A stretch of 64,000 bases of DNA from Alteromonas sp. M12 (GTDB lineage: Bacteria > Pseudomonadota > Gammaproteobacteria > Enterobacterales > Alteromonadaceae): positions 868,001-932,000 of the forward strand of contig NZ_CP144164.1 of NCBI RefSeq assembly GCF_037478005.1, given 5' to 3'. Shown here one piece after another: positions 18,101-26,634 of this stretch. The stretch's first letter is position 1; each line of letters starts with the position of its first letter. The notes beneath the pieces are model-generated. The model ran no database searches and was not told where the DNA came from. It saw only the letters and a program-made list of their open reading frames with translations. The position numbers and the translations under genes are program-made.

Positions 18101-19536
18101 GTTTGTCCTTTGGCAGACTATATAACCCAACTAATGTTCATACACCACTTTCACCAGAAGCTATTGCGTTAGCTGCAGAAAATGCACTTAACTACATTGT
18201 TATGGATGATGGTTTGGATGTACAAAATCCAGAAACTGTTATTTACCCTGAGGGTAACCTTTCGGCGCTAAATACATTGCGTACTGGTGATACGGTAGTC
18301 AATATTAAGGGGGCTTTGGATTACAGTTTCAGTAACTTCCGAATTCATCCGGTTGAAACACCTACAATTGTAAATTCAAATGAGCGTGAATCTGAGCCCA
18401 CTATTACTCGCGGAAACGTGACTGTGGCTAGCTTAAACGTATTGAACTTGTTTAATGGTGACGGTCAAGGCGGCGGCTTCCCTACGGAGCGCGGTGCTGA
18501 TTCGTTGTTCGAATATGAGCGTCAAATTGCCAAAACAGTTGCAGCCATATCTACTATGGATGCGGATATTGTCGGTTTAATGGAAATCGAAAATGACGGC
18601 TTTGACGAGTTTAGTATGATTGCTGAATTAACCAACCGTTTGAATGCTGAAATGGGTGAAGGGACTTATGACTTTGTAAGCTACTCTGGCCCAATTGGTA
18701 CCGATGCTATTGCTGTTGCATTGTTGTACAAACCTGCCAACCTTAGTTTAGATGGTGACGTGAAAATCAACTTCGATAGTATTTTCAATCGTCCTCCTGT
18801 TGCGCAATCATTCACTGCAGCAAACGGTGCGGATATCACTGTTGTGGTAAATCACTTTAAGTCTAAAGGATGTGGCAGCGCAACTGGTGATGATACAGAC
18901 CAAGGTGACGGCCAAGGTTGTTACAATGCTAAACGTACACAACAATCTTTAGCCTTAACCAGCTGGTTAGCCACTGAAGAGTCGTTGTCTAGCAAAGAAA
19001 ACGTGTTAATCATTGGCGACTTGAATGCTTACGCAAAAGAAGATCCTATTGCAGCTCTTGAAAGCCAAGGTTTTGTAAACTTGGTTGAAACATTCCAAGG
19101 TGCTGAAGCTTATTCATATACTTTCAGTGGTGAATTTGGTTATTTAGATCACGCTTTAGCAAGTGAAAGTTTGTTAGCCCAAGCAGTCGATACCATTGAA
19201 TGGCATATCAACGCTGATGAACCTTTTGCTCTTGATTATAATGTTGAATACAAATCAGATGCTCAAATCAACGATTTCTACTCGGATGATGCATTTAGAG
19301 TATCAGATCACGATCCAGTGATGATCAGCTTTGAGCTTGAGTCTCCAGCGGTACAAGGTGACTTGGATGGTGACATGGACGTAGACTATTATGACATGCG
19401 TGCGCTAATGATATTAATTCAACGCGGCGAAGCTACATTAGCTGAGCATGATTATAATAATGACGGTTTGCTTGACAGTCGTGATGTATCTGCCATTCGC
19501 AGCTTATGTACACGTAGAGCTTGTTCAACTCGTTAA
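15190..19536 (+). CDS. Multidomain secreted nuclease (endonuclease I plus ExeM/NucH-type nuclease, dockerin)
   Basis: This 1448-residue exported protein carries two different nuclease domains. Visible parts are: signal peptide 1-19; lamin-tail-like domain about 20-180; Gly/Asp linker; endonuclease I (EndA/NucM) domain about 200-460 with N-R-E-H-V-W-P-N-S near 303 and N-S-S-R-G-N near 336; two further lamin-tail domains from about 480 and 644, both starting with I-T-E-I-M-Q-N-P; an OB-fold like those in ExeM/YhcR about 820-930; an endonuclease/exonuclease/phosphatase domain about 1076-1383 with M-E-I-E-N-D, N-H-F-K-S-K-G, G-D-L-N-A-Y and S-D-H-D-P-V; and a dockerin-like domain from about 1390 with two calcium loops. 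It most likely degrades extracellular DNA for phosphate. AGGAGAG precedes the ATG at 15190; an ATG at 15157 lacks both a signal peptide and a ribosome-binding site. Confidence 0.9.
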   Translation: MKIKYPALLALVCASFAHAESVFINELHYDNVSTDSGEAIEIAGPADTDLSGWSLVFYNGSNGSVYQTTSLNGSIPNQQDGFGTVAVSYPSNGIQNGPDAIALVDSSNTVVQFISYEGTFDAVGGAADGMTPTDIGVSESGSTAVGDSLQLSGSGTVYGDFAWQSAAANTFGAVNTGQTFGSGDDGGGDDGGGDDTGSLEGVCFNCPDLDKVADAAEFNDASYYATVITEVENGSTSTMIKSALTDVISTDHRVLTYDQVWTALTESDEDPENADNVLLIYKGISLPKLSNGSAEQSSDPDNWNREHVWPNSHGFPDRDFEAYTDIHHLRPSDISVNSSRGNLDFDNSDSPLAEAPSNSIDSDSFEPRDAVKGDVARMMFYMDTRYEGLSDITPDLALSNGLTSAGEAQLGRLCRLIEWHNADPVDSVEQQRNETIYEYQGNRNPFIDHPEWVATLYVAEVCGDDDGGDGEEPVDTGTVEANALVITEIMQNPNTISDSDGEWFEVLNTSTQVVNLNGWTIRDDGSDSFVVDQDVFIGVGEYAVLGNNADTSVNGGITLAYAYGSSMFLSNSDDEIVLVDPEGNIIDEITYDNGDTFPDPNGASMYLVDLYGDNNIGAKWAEDTTNFYDTNNSGTPGSGDASFSLVITEIMQNPSAVSDANGEYVEILNTGVIAANLNGWVLRDNDFDSHTIVGDVYVPAGTYAVLAINSDSETNGGMDVLYQYSGFTAANGGDEVVLVRPNGDIEDIVEYDGGPAFPDPNGASMTLISASLDNNVGANWVAESTETFGSGDYGTPGSGPDGKTYGGGGDDPVDEIPEIGVCTDPATLISEIQGNDFASPLEGQEHIVEAVVTSVTADFGGFYVQEEDFDADADSATSEGIYVSYYDTDALPEMGNVVRLIGTVAENFGRTQLNVSSAYLACGTGSVTPTAFTMPFSSSLDAESLENMLVVNESPLTVTDTYTLARFGEVGLSFGRLYNPTNVHTPLSPEAIALAAENALNYIVMDDGLDVQNPETVIYPEGNLSALNTLRTGDTVVNIKGALDYSFSNFRIHPVETPTIVNSNERESEPTITRGNVTVASLNVLNLFNGDGQGGGFPTERGADSLFEYERQIAKTVAAISTMDADIVGLMEIENDGFDEFSMIAELTNRLNAEMGEGTYDFVSYSGPIGTDAIAVALLYKPANLSLDGDVKINFDSIFNRPPVAQSFTAANGADITVVVNHFKSKGCGSATGDDTDQGDGQGCYNAKRTQQSLALTSWLATEESLSSKENVLIIGDLNAYAKEDPIAALESQGFVNLVETFQGAEAYSYTFSGEFGYLDHALASESLLAQAVDTIEWHINADEPFALDYNVEYKSDAQINDFYSDDAFRVSDHDPVMISFELESPAVQGDLDGDMDVDYYDMRALMILIQRGEATLAEHDYNNDGLLDSRDVSAIRSLCTRRACSTR

Positions 19537-19555
19537 TTAAAACCTACATAAATAA

Positions 19556-19588
19556 AAACCGGTAAAACGTCAGTTTTACCGGTTTTTT
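19556..19588. terminator. Bidirectional terminator between nuclease and acyl-CoA dehydrogenase genes
   Basis: A 13-bp stem (AAACCGGTAAAAC / GTTTTACCGGTTT) with a 4-nt loop, an A-run on the left and a T-run on the right lies between two convergent genes and can serve both. Confidence 0.9.
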
Positions 19589-19629
19589 TATGGGCTGCTT
19601 AAATCAGCAGATAAATACAGTTATCTCGT

Positions 19630-21393
19630 TTATTGATAATCAAATAAATTATCTGCAACGTCGATTAAGTCTTTCGCATCTTCAAGTAAATTCACTTTAA
19701 ACACTTCTTTACGGGGTAAAATACGTTTCAAGTAAAAATCACAGGTCGCTTTTTTCCCTTGTTGAATAGACTGGTTTTGACTGTGTGAAGCACTGTCGGC
19801 CATACTTAACCAAAGAACGCCTAACAAACAATATGCACTGTAGTTCATATAGTCGTAAGCTGCACCAGCCAAATCTACAGCCGATTGCTGTTTAACCTGC
19901 AATGACAGTTGATGCCATTCTTGCAAAATAGATTTTGCTTTTGCTTGATCACTAGGATCGGCAATGTCACCCACCATTTTTTCAAAAACGCTATAAGTGG
20001 CAGCTAACATGTCGCCGTTATCCCGCGACAATTTTCGACCGACTAAATCGGCAGCTTGAATACCGTTAGTTCCTTCATATAGCTGGGTAATACGACTATC
20101 TCGTACGTATTGTTCCATCCCCCATTCGCGGATAAAGCCGTGACCGCCGTATACTTGAACCCCTAAGTTACTGACTTCTTGGCCCACATCAGTCATAAAA
20201 CCTTTTGCTATTGGGGTTAAAAAAGCCACTACATTGTCGGCGTCCCGTTTACTTTGTTCATCCCTTGCATTTTTCTCGATATCCATTTGACTGGCGTACA
20301 AGAAGGATAAAGCGCGACAACCTTCGGTAAGCGATTTTTGGGTTAGCAGCATTTTGCGTACATCAGGGTGAGCCATGATTGGATCGGCTTTGCCTTCTGG
20401 ATTCTGCACTCCTTGAGGGGCTCTTGATTGTAAACGGTCACGGGCGTAGGCGAGGGCACCTTGATAAGAGCCTTCGGCAATACCTAAACCTTGTAATCCA
20501 ACCTGAAAACGAGCGTCATTCATCATGGTAAACATGCATGCTAGCCCTTTATGAGGCGCACCTACAATAAAGCCTGTTGCTTGGTCAAAATTCATTACAC
20601 AGGTTGGGCAGCCTTTTATCCCCATTTTCTTTTCTAAACTACCCACAGAAAGTGAGTTTTCTTCGCCCAGTTCGCCGTTATTAGAGACCATGATTTTAGG
20701 AACTGCAAATAAACTGATACCTTTTACACCCGCAGGAGCATCAGGCAATCTGGCCAATACAAGGTGAATAATATTGTCGGTCCACTCTTGATCTCCACCG
20801 GAGATAAAGATTTTATTACCGGTAATTTTATAACTACCGTCTTCTTGAGGTTCGGCTTTAGTCGATAATAAACTTAAATCGGTACCGGCTTGTGGTTCAG
20901 TTAAACACATAGTGCCCGTCCACTCGCCAGAAATAAGTTTTCTAAGATAAGTATCTTTTAATGCTTGATCACCGTGTTTGTTAATCGCTAAAACGGCACT
21001 TTCGGTTAACATGCTGATTAAACGCCAGCTTATATTCGCTGAGCAAAGCATTTCCTGAACTGGCACTGCCATGGTATGGGGAAGATCTTGACCATCGTAC
21101 TCAGGGTTCCCGAGCATGGCATTCCAGCCATTAGCAATATATTCATGATATGCAGCCGCAAAACCATCAGGTGTGGTTACTTTGCCGTCTTCCAGCTTAC
21201 AGCTTTGTTCATCACCTTCACGGTTAAGAGGGGCGATAGCCTGCTCAGCAAATTTAGCGCCTTGGCTAAGTATTTCATTTACTAAGTCCTTGTCGAAGTC
21301 TTGAAGACCTAAAGACGAATAATGATCTTCTAATTTCAACCAGTCGTGCAAAAGAAATTGCATGTCTGTTATGGGAGCTGTGTATTGCGGCAT
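19630..21393 (-). CDS. Acyl-CoA dehydrogenase with C-terminal extension
   Basis: This 587-residue flavoprotein belongs to the long acyl-CoA dehydrogenase group (FadE5/DmdC type), which oxidises acyl-CoA thioesters at the alpha-beta bond. Landmarks are M-C-L-T-E-P-Q-A-G-T-D-L in the FAD/substrate region, G-N-K-I-F-I-S-G-G-D, G-L-Q-G-L-G-I-A-E-G-S-Y-Q-G-A-L, and the catalytic base in Q-L-Y-E-G-T-N-G-I-Q. A further 130-residue C-terminal helical domain follows, as in this subgroup. The chain length of its substrate cannot be told from sequence. DmdC, which acts on methylmercaptopropionyl-CoA in marine bacteria, is in the same subgroup, but no other dmd genes are nearby. Confidence 0.9.
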   Translation of the reverse strand: MPQYTAPITDMQFLLHDWLKLEDHYSSLGLQDFDKDLVNEILSQGAKFAEQAIAPLNREGDEQSCKLEDGKVTTPDGFAAAYHEYIANGWNAMLGNPEYDGQDLPHTMAVPVQEMLCSANISWRLISMLTESAVLAINKHGDQALKDTYLRKLISGEWTGTMCLTEPQAGTDLSLLSTKAEPQEDGSYKITGNKIFISGGDQEWTDNIIHLVLARLPDAPAGVKGISLFAVPKIMVSNNGELGEENSLSVGSLEKKMGIKGCPTCVMNFDQATGFIVGAPHKGLACMFTMMNDARFQVGLQGLGIAEGSYQGALAYARDRLQSRAPQGVQNPEGKADPIMAHPDVRKMLLTQKSLTEGCRALSFLYASQMDIEKNARDEQSKRDADNVVAFLTPIAKGFMTDVGQEVSNLGVQVYGGHGFIREWGMEQYVRDSRITQLYEGTNGIQAADLVGRKLSRDNGDMLAATYSVFEKMVGDIADPSDQAKAKSILQEWHQLSLQVKQQSAVDLAGAAYDYMNYSAYCLLGVLWLSMADSASHSQNQSIQQGKKATCDFYLKRILPRKEVFKVNLLEDAKDLIDVADNLFDYQ

Positions 21394-21494
21394 ATATTTT
21401 CACCCTTTTGGTTAATTTAACTGTTCAGACCAGTTGTTGGGTGAAGTATACAGGTTCAGCGGCCAAAATTTAAATTACAGATAGTAATAGATTA

Positions 21495-22034
21495 TTATTT
21501 AATGTGCGCAGGTTGGGGTGGTACCGCAGAATCTTCTACTTTATTAAACATATCGCGGACCGCAGTCAACTGCTCTGGGAAACGCCATTGATTGAACTCG
21601 GTTGCATAGGGATCCACTAATTGGATAGAAACCACCTCTAAACTGGCCCATTCTGGTACTGGAAATTCGACAAAACTATCATCAAAATTTGCATCCAAAT
21701 TACATTCGTAAAAACGCATTCCATTGGCACTTGTACCTAGCCACTGGCGAACCTCAACATTAAAGCCGGTTTCCTCCCATGTTTCTCGATGTGCAGTGCA
21801 TTTGGCTGACTCAAGGTTATCAGATGTTCCACCAGGTAAATCTAGTTTGCCACTAAGCCGATGAGTTACGGTTACTAACTTGTCACCTAACCTTATCAGA
21901 CAGGCTGCGTTTGCGGTTTGTTGTGGGTATTCGGATTCATCTACTCGACAAACTGGATCGCTTGGGGGCGTTTCGCTGCAAGATGTAAGACAGAATGACG
22001 ATATTGCTAGGTAGATGACTAATTTATTTTTCAC
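21495..22034 (-). CDS. Nudix hydrolase, predicted lipoprotein
   Basis: This is a Nudix-fold protein of about 180 residues. The Nudix box is complete: G-x5-E-x7-R-E-T-W-E-E-T-G-F, within L-D-L-P-G-G-T-S-D-N. The frame is open up to an ATG at 22181, but the extra 49 residues look non-coding and lack a ribosome-binding site. Starting at GTG 22034 gives M-K-N-K-L-V-I-Y-L-A-I-S-S-F-C-L-T-S-C, a good lipoprotein signal with Cys19. A lipid-anchored Nudix enzyme would act in the periplasm, which is unusual because most of the family is cytosolic. Substrate unknown. No clear Shine-Dalgarno supports either start. Confidence 0.75.
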   Translation of the reverse strand: MKNKLVIYLAISSFCLTSCSETPPSDPVCRVDESEYPQQTANAACLIRLGDKLVTVTHRLSGKLDLPGGTSDNLESAKCTAHRETWEETGFNVEVRQWLGTSANGMRFYECNLDANFDDSFVEFPVPEWASLEVVSIQLVDPYATEFNQWRFPEQLTAVRDMFNKVEDSAVPPQPAHIK

Positions 22035-22375
22035 AATAGAGGGTACAATATTGGCTAACCTGAACTCAGGATAAGGAGCGTTTTTTGATAACGCTGTTTT
22101 TGAGCCTAGCGTCGTTGTGTTTTTTAGTAATAGCCAGTTATTACTTTCAAAAAAACGCCGTGCTATCCGCAAAAATTTCATAATCGATCGTTATTCACTC
22201 ATTTGAAGTCGAGCGACTGTGGATAACGGATTGAATTGTTTATTTAATTTATTTTGCATAAACACTTTTTATCCCGAGTTTAAGTTGAATAATTTCTCTA
22301 CCAGCAGTTTACTACTTTATTACGCCAAATAATAACTGCTTAGATTAAACACACTATATTATTCAGGAACTATTC

Positions 22376-23443
22376 ATGACAATAAAAACAATGCTATCAC
22401 CAGTATTGATAGCCACGCTTGCCCTTATTGGCCTGCTTGTTTTCTTAAACTACCCAGGTTTTAGTGAGCAAGAAAAGACTGCTAGTAAAGGAAGAACGGC
22501 AACACCCGTGGCCTATTTTGAAGTTTTAAGAACAGATTTTCCTGTCATCGTTGAAGCATTGGGTACGGCCAGAGCAAATGAAGCGGTTTCGCTTACTCCG
22601 CTGGAGTCAGATGTTATCCAAGAACTGTACTTTGATGATGGCGATGTTGTTAAAAAAGGTCAGTTGTTAATGCGCATGAATGATAGAGAAGAGCAGGCTA
22701 GATTGAATGAGCTAAATATTAATTTACAAGAAGCTCAAAGACAGTTGAAACGAATAGTGAACCTGGCCAAAAGTAGTGTGGCTTCGCAACAATTATTAGA
22801 TGAACAGCAGGCCAAAGTAAACACCCTAATTGCGCAAATTGAAGTGGCCAATGCACAGCTATCTGAATTGACCTTAAAAGCACCCTTTGCTGGTAAGTTA
22901 GGTATTCGTATGGTGAGTGTCGGTGCCTACGTTACACCCAGTGATGTTATTACAACCTTGGATGATCTACGTAAAGTGAAAGTAGACTTTAATATCTCTG
23001 AAAGCCATTTACCGTCATTGTCTGAAGGACAACAGGTAAAGGCACTTTCCGTTGCTTACCCAAATGAAGTCTTTATTGGTGAAATTAGGAGTGTGAATTC
23101 ACGAGTTGATGCTAATACGCGCTCAATTCAAGTTAGAGCACTAATTGACAATCCAGACTTAAAGTTACGTCCTGGAATGTTGTTACAAATAAATTTACAA
23201 AAACAAGTTTTAAAATCTATCGTGGTGCCTGAAAAAGCGATTATTCCCAACGAAGATAAACAGTTTGTGTTTGTCATCGAAGGCGATAAAGCCATATTAA
23301 AAGAAGTAAAAGTAGGCATGAGACGTCCTGGTCTTGTGCAGATTCTATCAGGTCTAGAGGAAGGTCAGAAAGTTGTCACTGAAGGTGCATTACGATTGGT
23401 TAATGGCTCCTCTGTTTCGCTTTTAGAACAAGCGACTTTGTAG
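22376..23443 (+). CDS. RND efflux periplasmic adaptor (membrane fusion protein)
   Basis: This 355-residue adaptor has an N-terminal membrane anchor (about residues 10-27), a barrel-sandwich half starting G-T-A-R-A-N-E-A-V-S-L-T-P, and a coiled-coil hairpin (about 95-150) rich in Q/L/A. The lipoyl half returns at L-K-A-P-F-A-G-K-L-G-I-R, and the beta-barrel and membrane-proximal domains follow. It links an RND pump to an outer-membrane channel. The pump gene follows after 10 bp, so the two form an operon. No TolC-like gene is present, so a channel encoded elsewhere must be used. AGGA stands eight bases before the ATG. Confidence 0.92.
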   Translation: MTIKTMLSPVLIATLALIGLLVFLNYPGFSEQEKTASKGRTATPVAYFEVLRTDFPVIVEALGTARANEAVSLTPLESDVIQELYFDDGDVVKKGQLLMRMNDREEQARLNELNINLQEAQRQLKRIVNLAKSSVASQQLLDEQQAKVNTLIAQIEVANAQLSELTLKAPFAGKLGIRMVSVGAYVTPSDVITTLDDLRKVKVDFNISESHLPSLSEGQQVKALSVAYPNEVFIGEIRSVNSRVDANTRSIQVRALIDNPDLKLRPGMLLQINLQKQVLKSIVVPEKAIIPNEDKQFVFVIEGDKAILKEVKVGMRRPGLVQILSGLEEGQKVVTEGALRLVNGSSVSLLEQATL

Positions 23444-23453
23444 GGGAATTACC

Positions 23454-26400
23454 ATGCTTTTATCTGATATTTCTGTTAAACGTCCGGTCTTTGCGTCAGT
23501 TGTTAATTTGCTATTAATTATTTTTGGCGTAGTTGCAATTAGCCTATTATCGTTGCGCGAGTTTCCGGATATTGATCCACCCATAGTTTCGATAAATACA
23601 AATTATCCTGGCGCATCTGCATCCATTGTCGAAACTCGAATTACGCAGTTGCTGGAAGACCGTATTTCCGGAATTGAAGGTATCAAAAATATTACTTCAA
23701 CCAGTCGTAATGGTCGTTCAGACATTAGTATTGAGTTTGATCTTTCTAGAGATATTGATGCCGCTTCCAATGATGTGCGTGAGCGAGTTAGCCGGGCGCT
23801 AAATAATCTACCTGATCAAGCTGATCCGCCGGAAGTGTCAAAATCAGATTCTGATGAAGATGTTGTGGTTTGGTATAACTTACGCAGCGATAACATGTCA
23901 GTAATGGAGTTAACTGATTACGCCGATCGATTCTTAGTGGATCGTTTGTCGGTGGTCAACGGGATTGCTCGGGTTCAATTAGGTGGTGGTCGCACCTATG
24001 CGATGAAAGTTTGGTTAGATCGAAACGCTATGGCTGCTCGAGAGATTACAGTTGCCGACGTAGAAAGAGTGATTCGCTCTGAAAATGTCGAGTTGCCTGC
24101 TGGTGAAATAGAGTCAAATGATCGAGACTTTGAAGTTCGTGTTGCCAGAAGCTTCCTAACCCCAGATGACTTTGCTGATTTAACCATAAAAGTGGGTGCT
24201 GGTGGCTATTTAGTCAAATTAAAAGAGATAGCGATTGTTGAACTAGCCGCTGAAGATGATGAATCCGAGTTTCGTGGTGATGGCGTCAACATGATAGGTA
24301 TGGGGATTATCAAACAATCCAAAGCCAATACATTGGAAGTTGCCCGTGAAGCGCGAAAAGCAATTGATGAGATTTCGGAAAGCCTACCTGACAATATTTT
24401 TATTGTTCCAAGCTATGATTCTTCAGTATTTATCGATGAGTCAATTAACGAGGTTTACAATACCTTAGGGGTAGCAATGGCCTTAGTGGTCTTTGTTATT
24501 TATATCTTTTTAGGCAGTATTCGAGCGACTTTAATTCCAGCGGTCACAGTACCTGTTTCCCTAGTCGCTGCATTTATCGTGATGTATGCGTTGGGCTTTT
24601 CGATTAACTTACTGACGCTTTTGGCTATGGTCTTAGCCATCGGGTTGGTGGTAGATGACGCCATCGTGGTGATTGAAAATATTTATCGTCGCTTAGAAAT
24701 GGGTGAACCGCCTTTGCTTGCTGCTTTTCGAGGAGCAAAAGAGGTTGGATTTGCGGTCATAGCAACCACATTGGTTTTGATTTCTGTTTTTGTACCACTT
24801 GTTTTCTTAGAAGGAAATATAGGTCGTTTATTTACCGAGTTTGCTTTAGCAATCGCTGCTGCTGTGGCTTTTTCTAGCTTTACAGCCTTAACGCTATCTC
24901 CCATGTTATCTTCTAAATTGTTGAAACAAAGGTCTCGCAATTCAGGTTTCGGGAAATGGATGGACGATTCTTTTAAGAAAGTAGAAGGGGCTTACTATAA
25001 TAGTTTAAACCGAACCCTACATCAGCCAATTTTGATTGTAATAATGTTGCTCGCTAGCGTAGTCGCTTTAGTGCAAATGAGCCAAAAAATCCCTAGCGAA
25101 TTTGTACCTAAAGAAGACCGAGGAAACTTCTTCCTTTCACTTCAAGGTGCCGAAGGTGCTAGCTTTGAAAGCAATTCAGTCAACTTAAAGAAGGTTGAAG
25201 ATTTACTGTTGCCATATCTTGGTGAAGGTGAAATAGAACGAATTATTGTCCGCACACCAGGTGGTGGTGGCTCTGCAGGCCGTGCTGTAATAGGTATGGT
25301 TCCGTTCGATGAAAGAGAGCGTTCTACTTTTGAGTTAATGGATGAATTGAGTGTTAAATTATCGCAAATTCCCGATGTTCGTGCTTTCGCAATAATGCGT
25401 CCAGGTATTGGTGGGCGAGGCTTAGGTCGTCCCGTACAGTTTGTATTGCAGGGCGATACATATGAAGATTTAGTTAAGTGGCGAAATACACTATTAGAAA
25501 AAGCGTCTGAGAATCCAAAATTGCTACGCTTAGATTCTGATTACAAAGAAACTCTGCCGCAAATATTGATTAACATTGATAGGCAACGAGCCGCGGATCT
25601 TGGCGTTTCAATATCAGATATCGGTAGTACTTTAGAGACCATGCTTGGACAGAGACGTGTGTCCACCTATTTGGATCGAGGTCAGGAGTACGACGTGATC
25701 CTAGAAGGACAAGAGGAAGATTACCGGAGTCCACAGAGCATAGAAAACTTGTACGTAAGGTCGGCTACTACCAATCAACTTATTCCAATGGATAACTTAC
25801 TGACTTTCGAAGAACGAGCCACTTCGGCTCGACTAAATCGCTACAATCGTATGCGCAGTGTGACCATAAGTGCAAATTTAGCCAGTGATTACACTGTAGG
25901 AGAAGCGTTAGCCTACTTGGAAAACATTGTTGAAACTGAGTTACCCACAGGAGTTTCAATAGACTATAAAGGTGAGTCTCAACTTTATAAAGAAACGGGT
26001 AGTTCGATTATTTTTGTGTTTCTTTTGGCACTGGCAATTACTTATTTAGTATTGGCAGCTCAATTTGAAAGTTGGATCCATCCGTTGGTTATTATGTTAA
26101 CTGTTCCATTGGCCTTGTTGGGTGCGTTCATTGGGCTCTATGTTTCAGGTGCCAGTTTAAATATCTACAGCCAAATAGGGCTCGTGATGTTGATTGGGCT
26201 GGCGGCTAAAAATGGTATTTTGATAGTGGAATTTGCCAATCAATTACGTGATGCTGGAATCGAGTTTGAAGCGGCCTTAAAACGAGCCGCAACTCAACGG
26301 CTACGACCGATAGTGATGACCGGTTTTACCACTGTTTTCAGCTCACTTCCTTTAGTGGTTGCGACAGGCCCAGGTTCTGAGAGTAGGGCAGTGATTGGTA

Positions 26401-26564
26401 TCGTCATCTTTTACGGTGTTTTGTTATCAGCTTTGATGACGCTTTACGTTGTACCAATTGCTTATTATTGGTTAGCTAGACACACAGGCTCTCCAGAGCA
26501 AATTGCTCACGAACTTGAAGAACTAGATGAAAAAATACCTTATACAAAAGGTGACGCAATTTAG
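23454..26564 (+). CDS. RND-family efflux permease (HAE1/AcrB-like)
   Basis: This 1036-residue proton-driven pump has the two-fold repeated RND architecture: a first transmembrane helix (about 12-30), a large periplasmic loop, five helices, a second loop, and six final helices. Typical motifs include R-E-F-P-D-I-D-P-P at the start of the first loop and G-L-V-V-D-D-A-I-V-V-I-E-N in TM4, whose paired aspartates carry protons. The final part holds G-L-A-A-K-N-G-I-L-I-V-E-F-A-N. The length equals other HAE1 pumps. Drug, dye or metabolite specificity cannot be inferred. It is preceded by its adaptor; no regulator gene is adjacent. Confidence 0.95.
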   Translation: MLLSDISVKRPVFASVVNLLLIIFGVVAISLLSLREFPDIDPPIVSINTNYPGASASIVETRITQLLEDRISGIEGIKNITSTSRNGRSDISIEFDLSRDIDAASNDVRERVSRALNNLPDQADPPEVSKSDSDEDVVVWYNLRSDNMSVMELTDYADRFLVDRLSVVNGIARVQLGGGRTYAMKVWLDRNAMAAREITVADVERVIRSENVELPAGEIESNDRDFEVRVARSFLTPDDFADLTIKVGAGGYLVKLKEIAIVELAAEDDESEFRGDGVNMIGMGIIKQSKANTLEVAREARKAIDEISESLPDNIFIVPSYDSSVFIDESINEVYNTLGVAMALVVFVIYIFLGSIRATLIPAVTVPVSLVAAFIVMYALGFSINLLTLLAMVLAIGLVVDDAIVVIENIYRRLEMGEPPLLAAFRGAKEVGFAVIATTLVLISVFVPLVFLEGNIGRLFTEFALAIAAAVAFSSFTALTLSPMLSSKLLKQRSRNSGFGKWMDDSFKKVEGAYYNSLNRTLHQPILIVIMLLASVVALVQMSQKIPSEFVPKEDRGNFFLSLQGAEGASFESNSVNLKKVEDLLLPYLGEGEIERIIVRTPGGGGSAGRAVIGMVPFDERERSTFELMDELSVKLSQIPDVRAFAIMRPGIGGRGLGRPVQFVLQGDTYEDLVKWRNTLLEKASENPKLLRLDSDYKETLPQILINIDRQRAADLGVSISDIGSTLETMLGQRRVSTYLDRGQEYDVILEGQEEDYRSPQSIENLYVRSATTNQLIPMDNLLTFEERATSARLNRYNRMRSVTISANLASDYTVGEALAYLENIVETELPTGVSIDYKGESQLYKETGSSIIFVFLLALAITYLVLAAQFESWIHPLVIMLTVPLALLGAFIGLYVSGASLNIYSQIGLVMLIGLAAKNGILIVEFANQLRDAGIEFEAALKRAATQRLRPIVMTGFTTVFSSLPLVVATGPGSESRAVIGIVIFYGVLLSALMTLYVVPIAYYWLARHTGSPEQIAHELEELDEKIPYTKGDAI

Positions 26565-26634
26565 TTTGAAATTAGTCTACTAATTCATTTGAGGTTAGAC
26601 TGTAAAACATTGATGATAGTGTTTAAGAGCTCAA

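Noticed and set aside
21495..22181. ATG at 22181 as start of the Nudix gene
   Set aside because: The extra 49 residues are not protein-like, there is no ribosome-binding site, and the lipoprotein signal would become internal.
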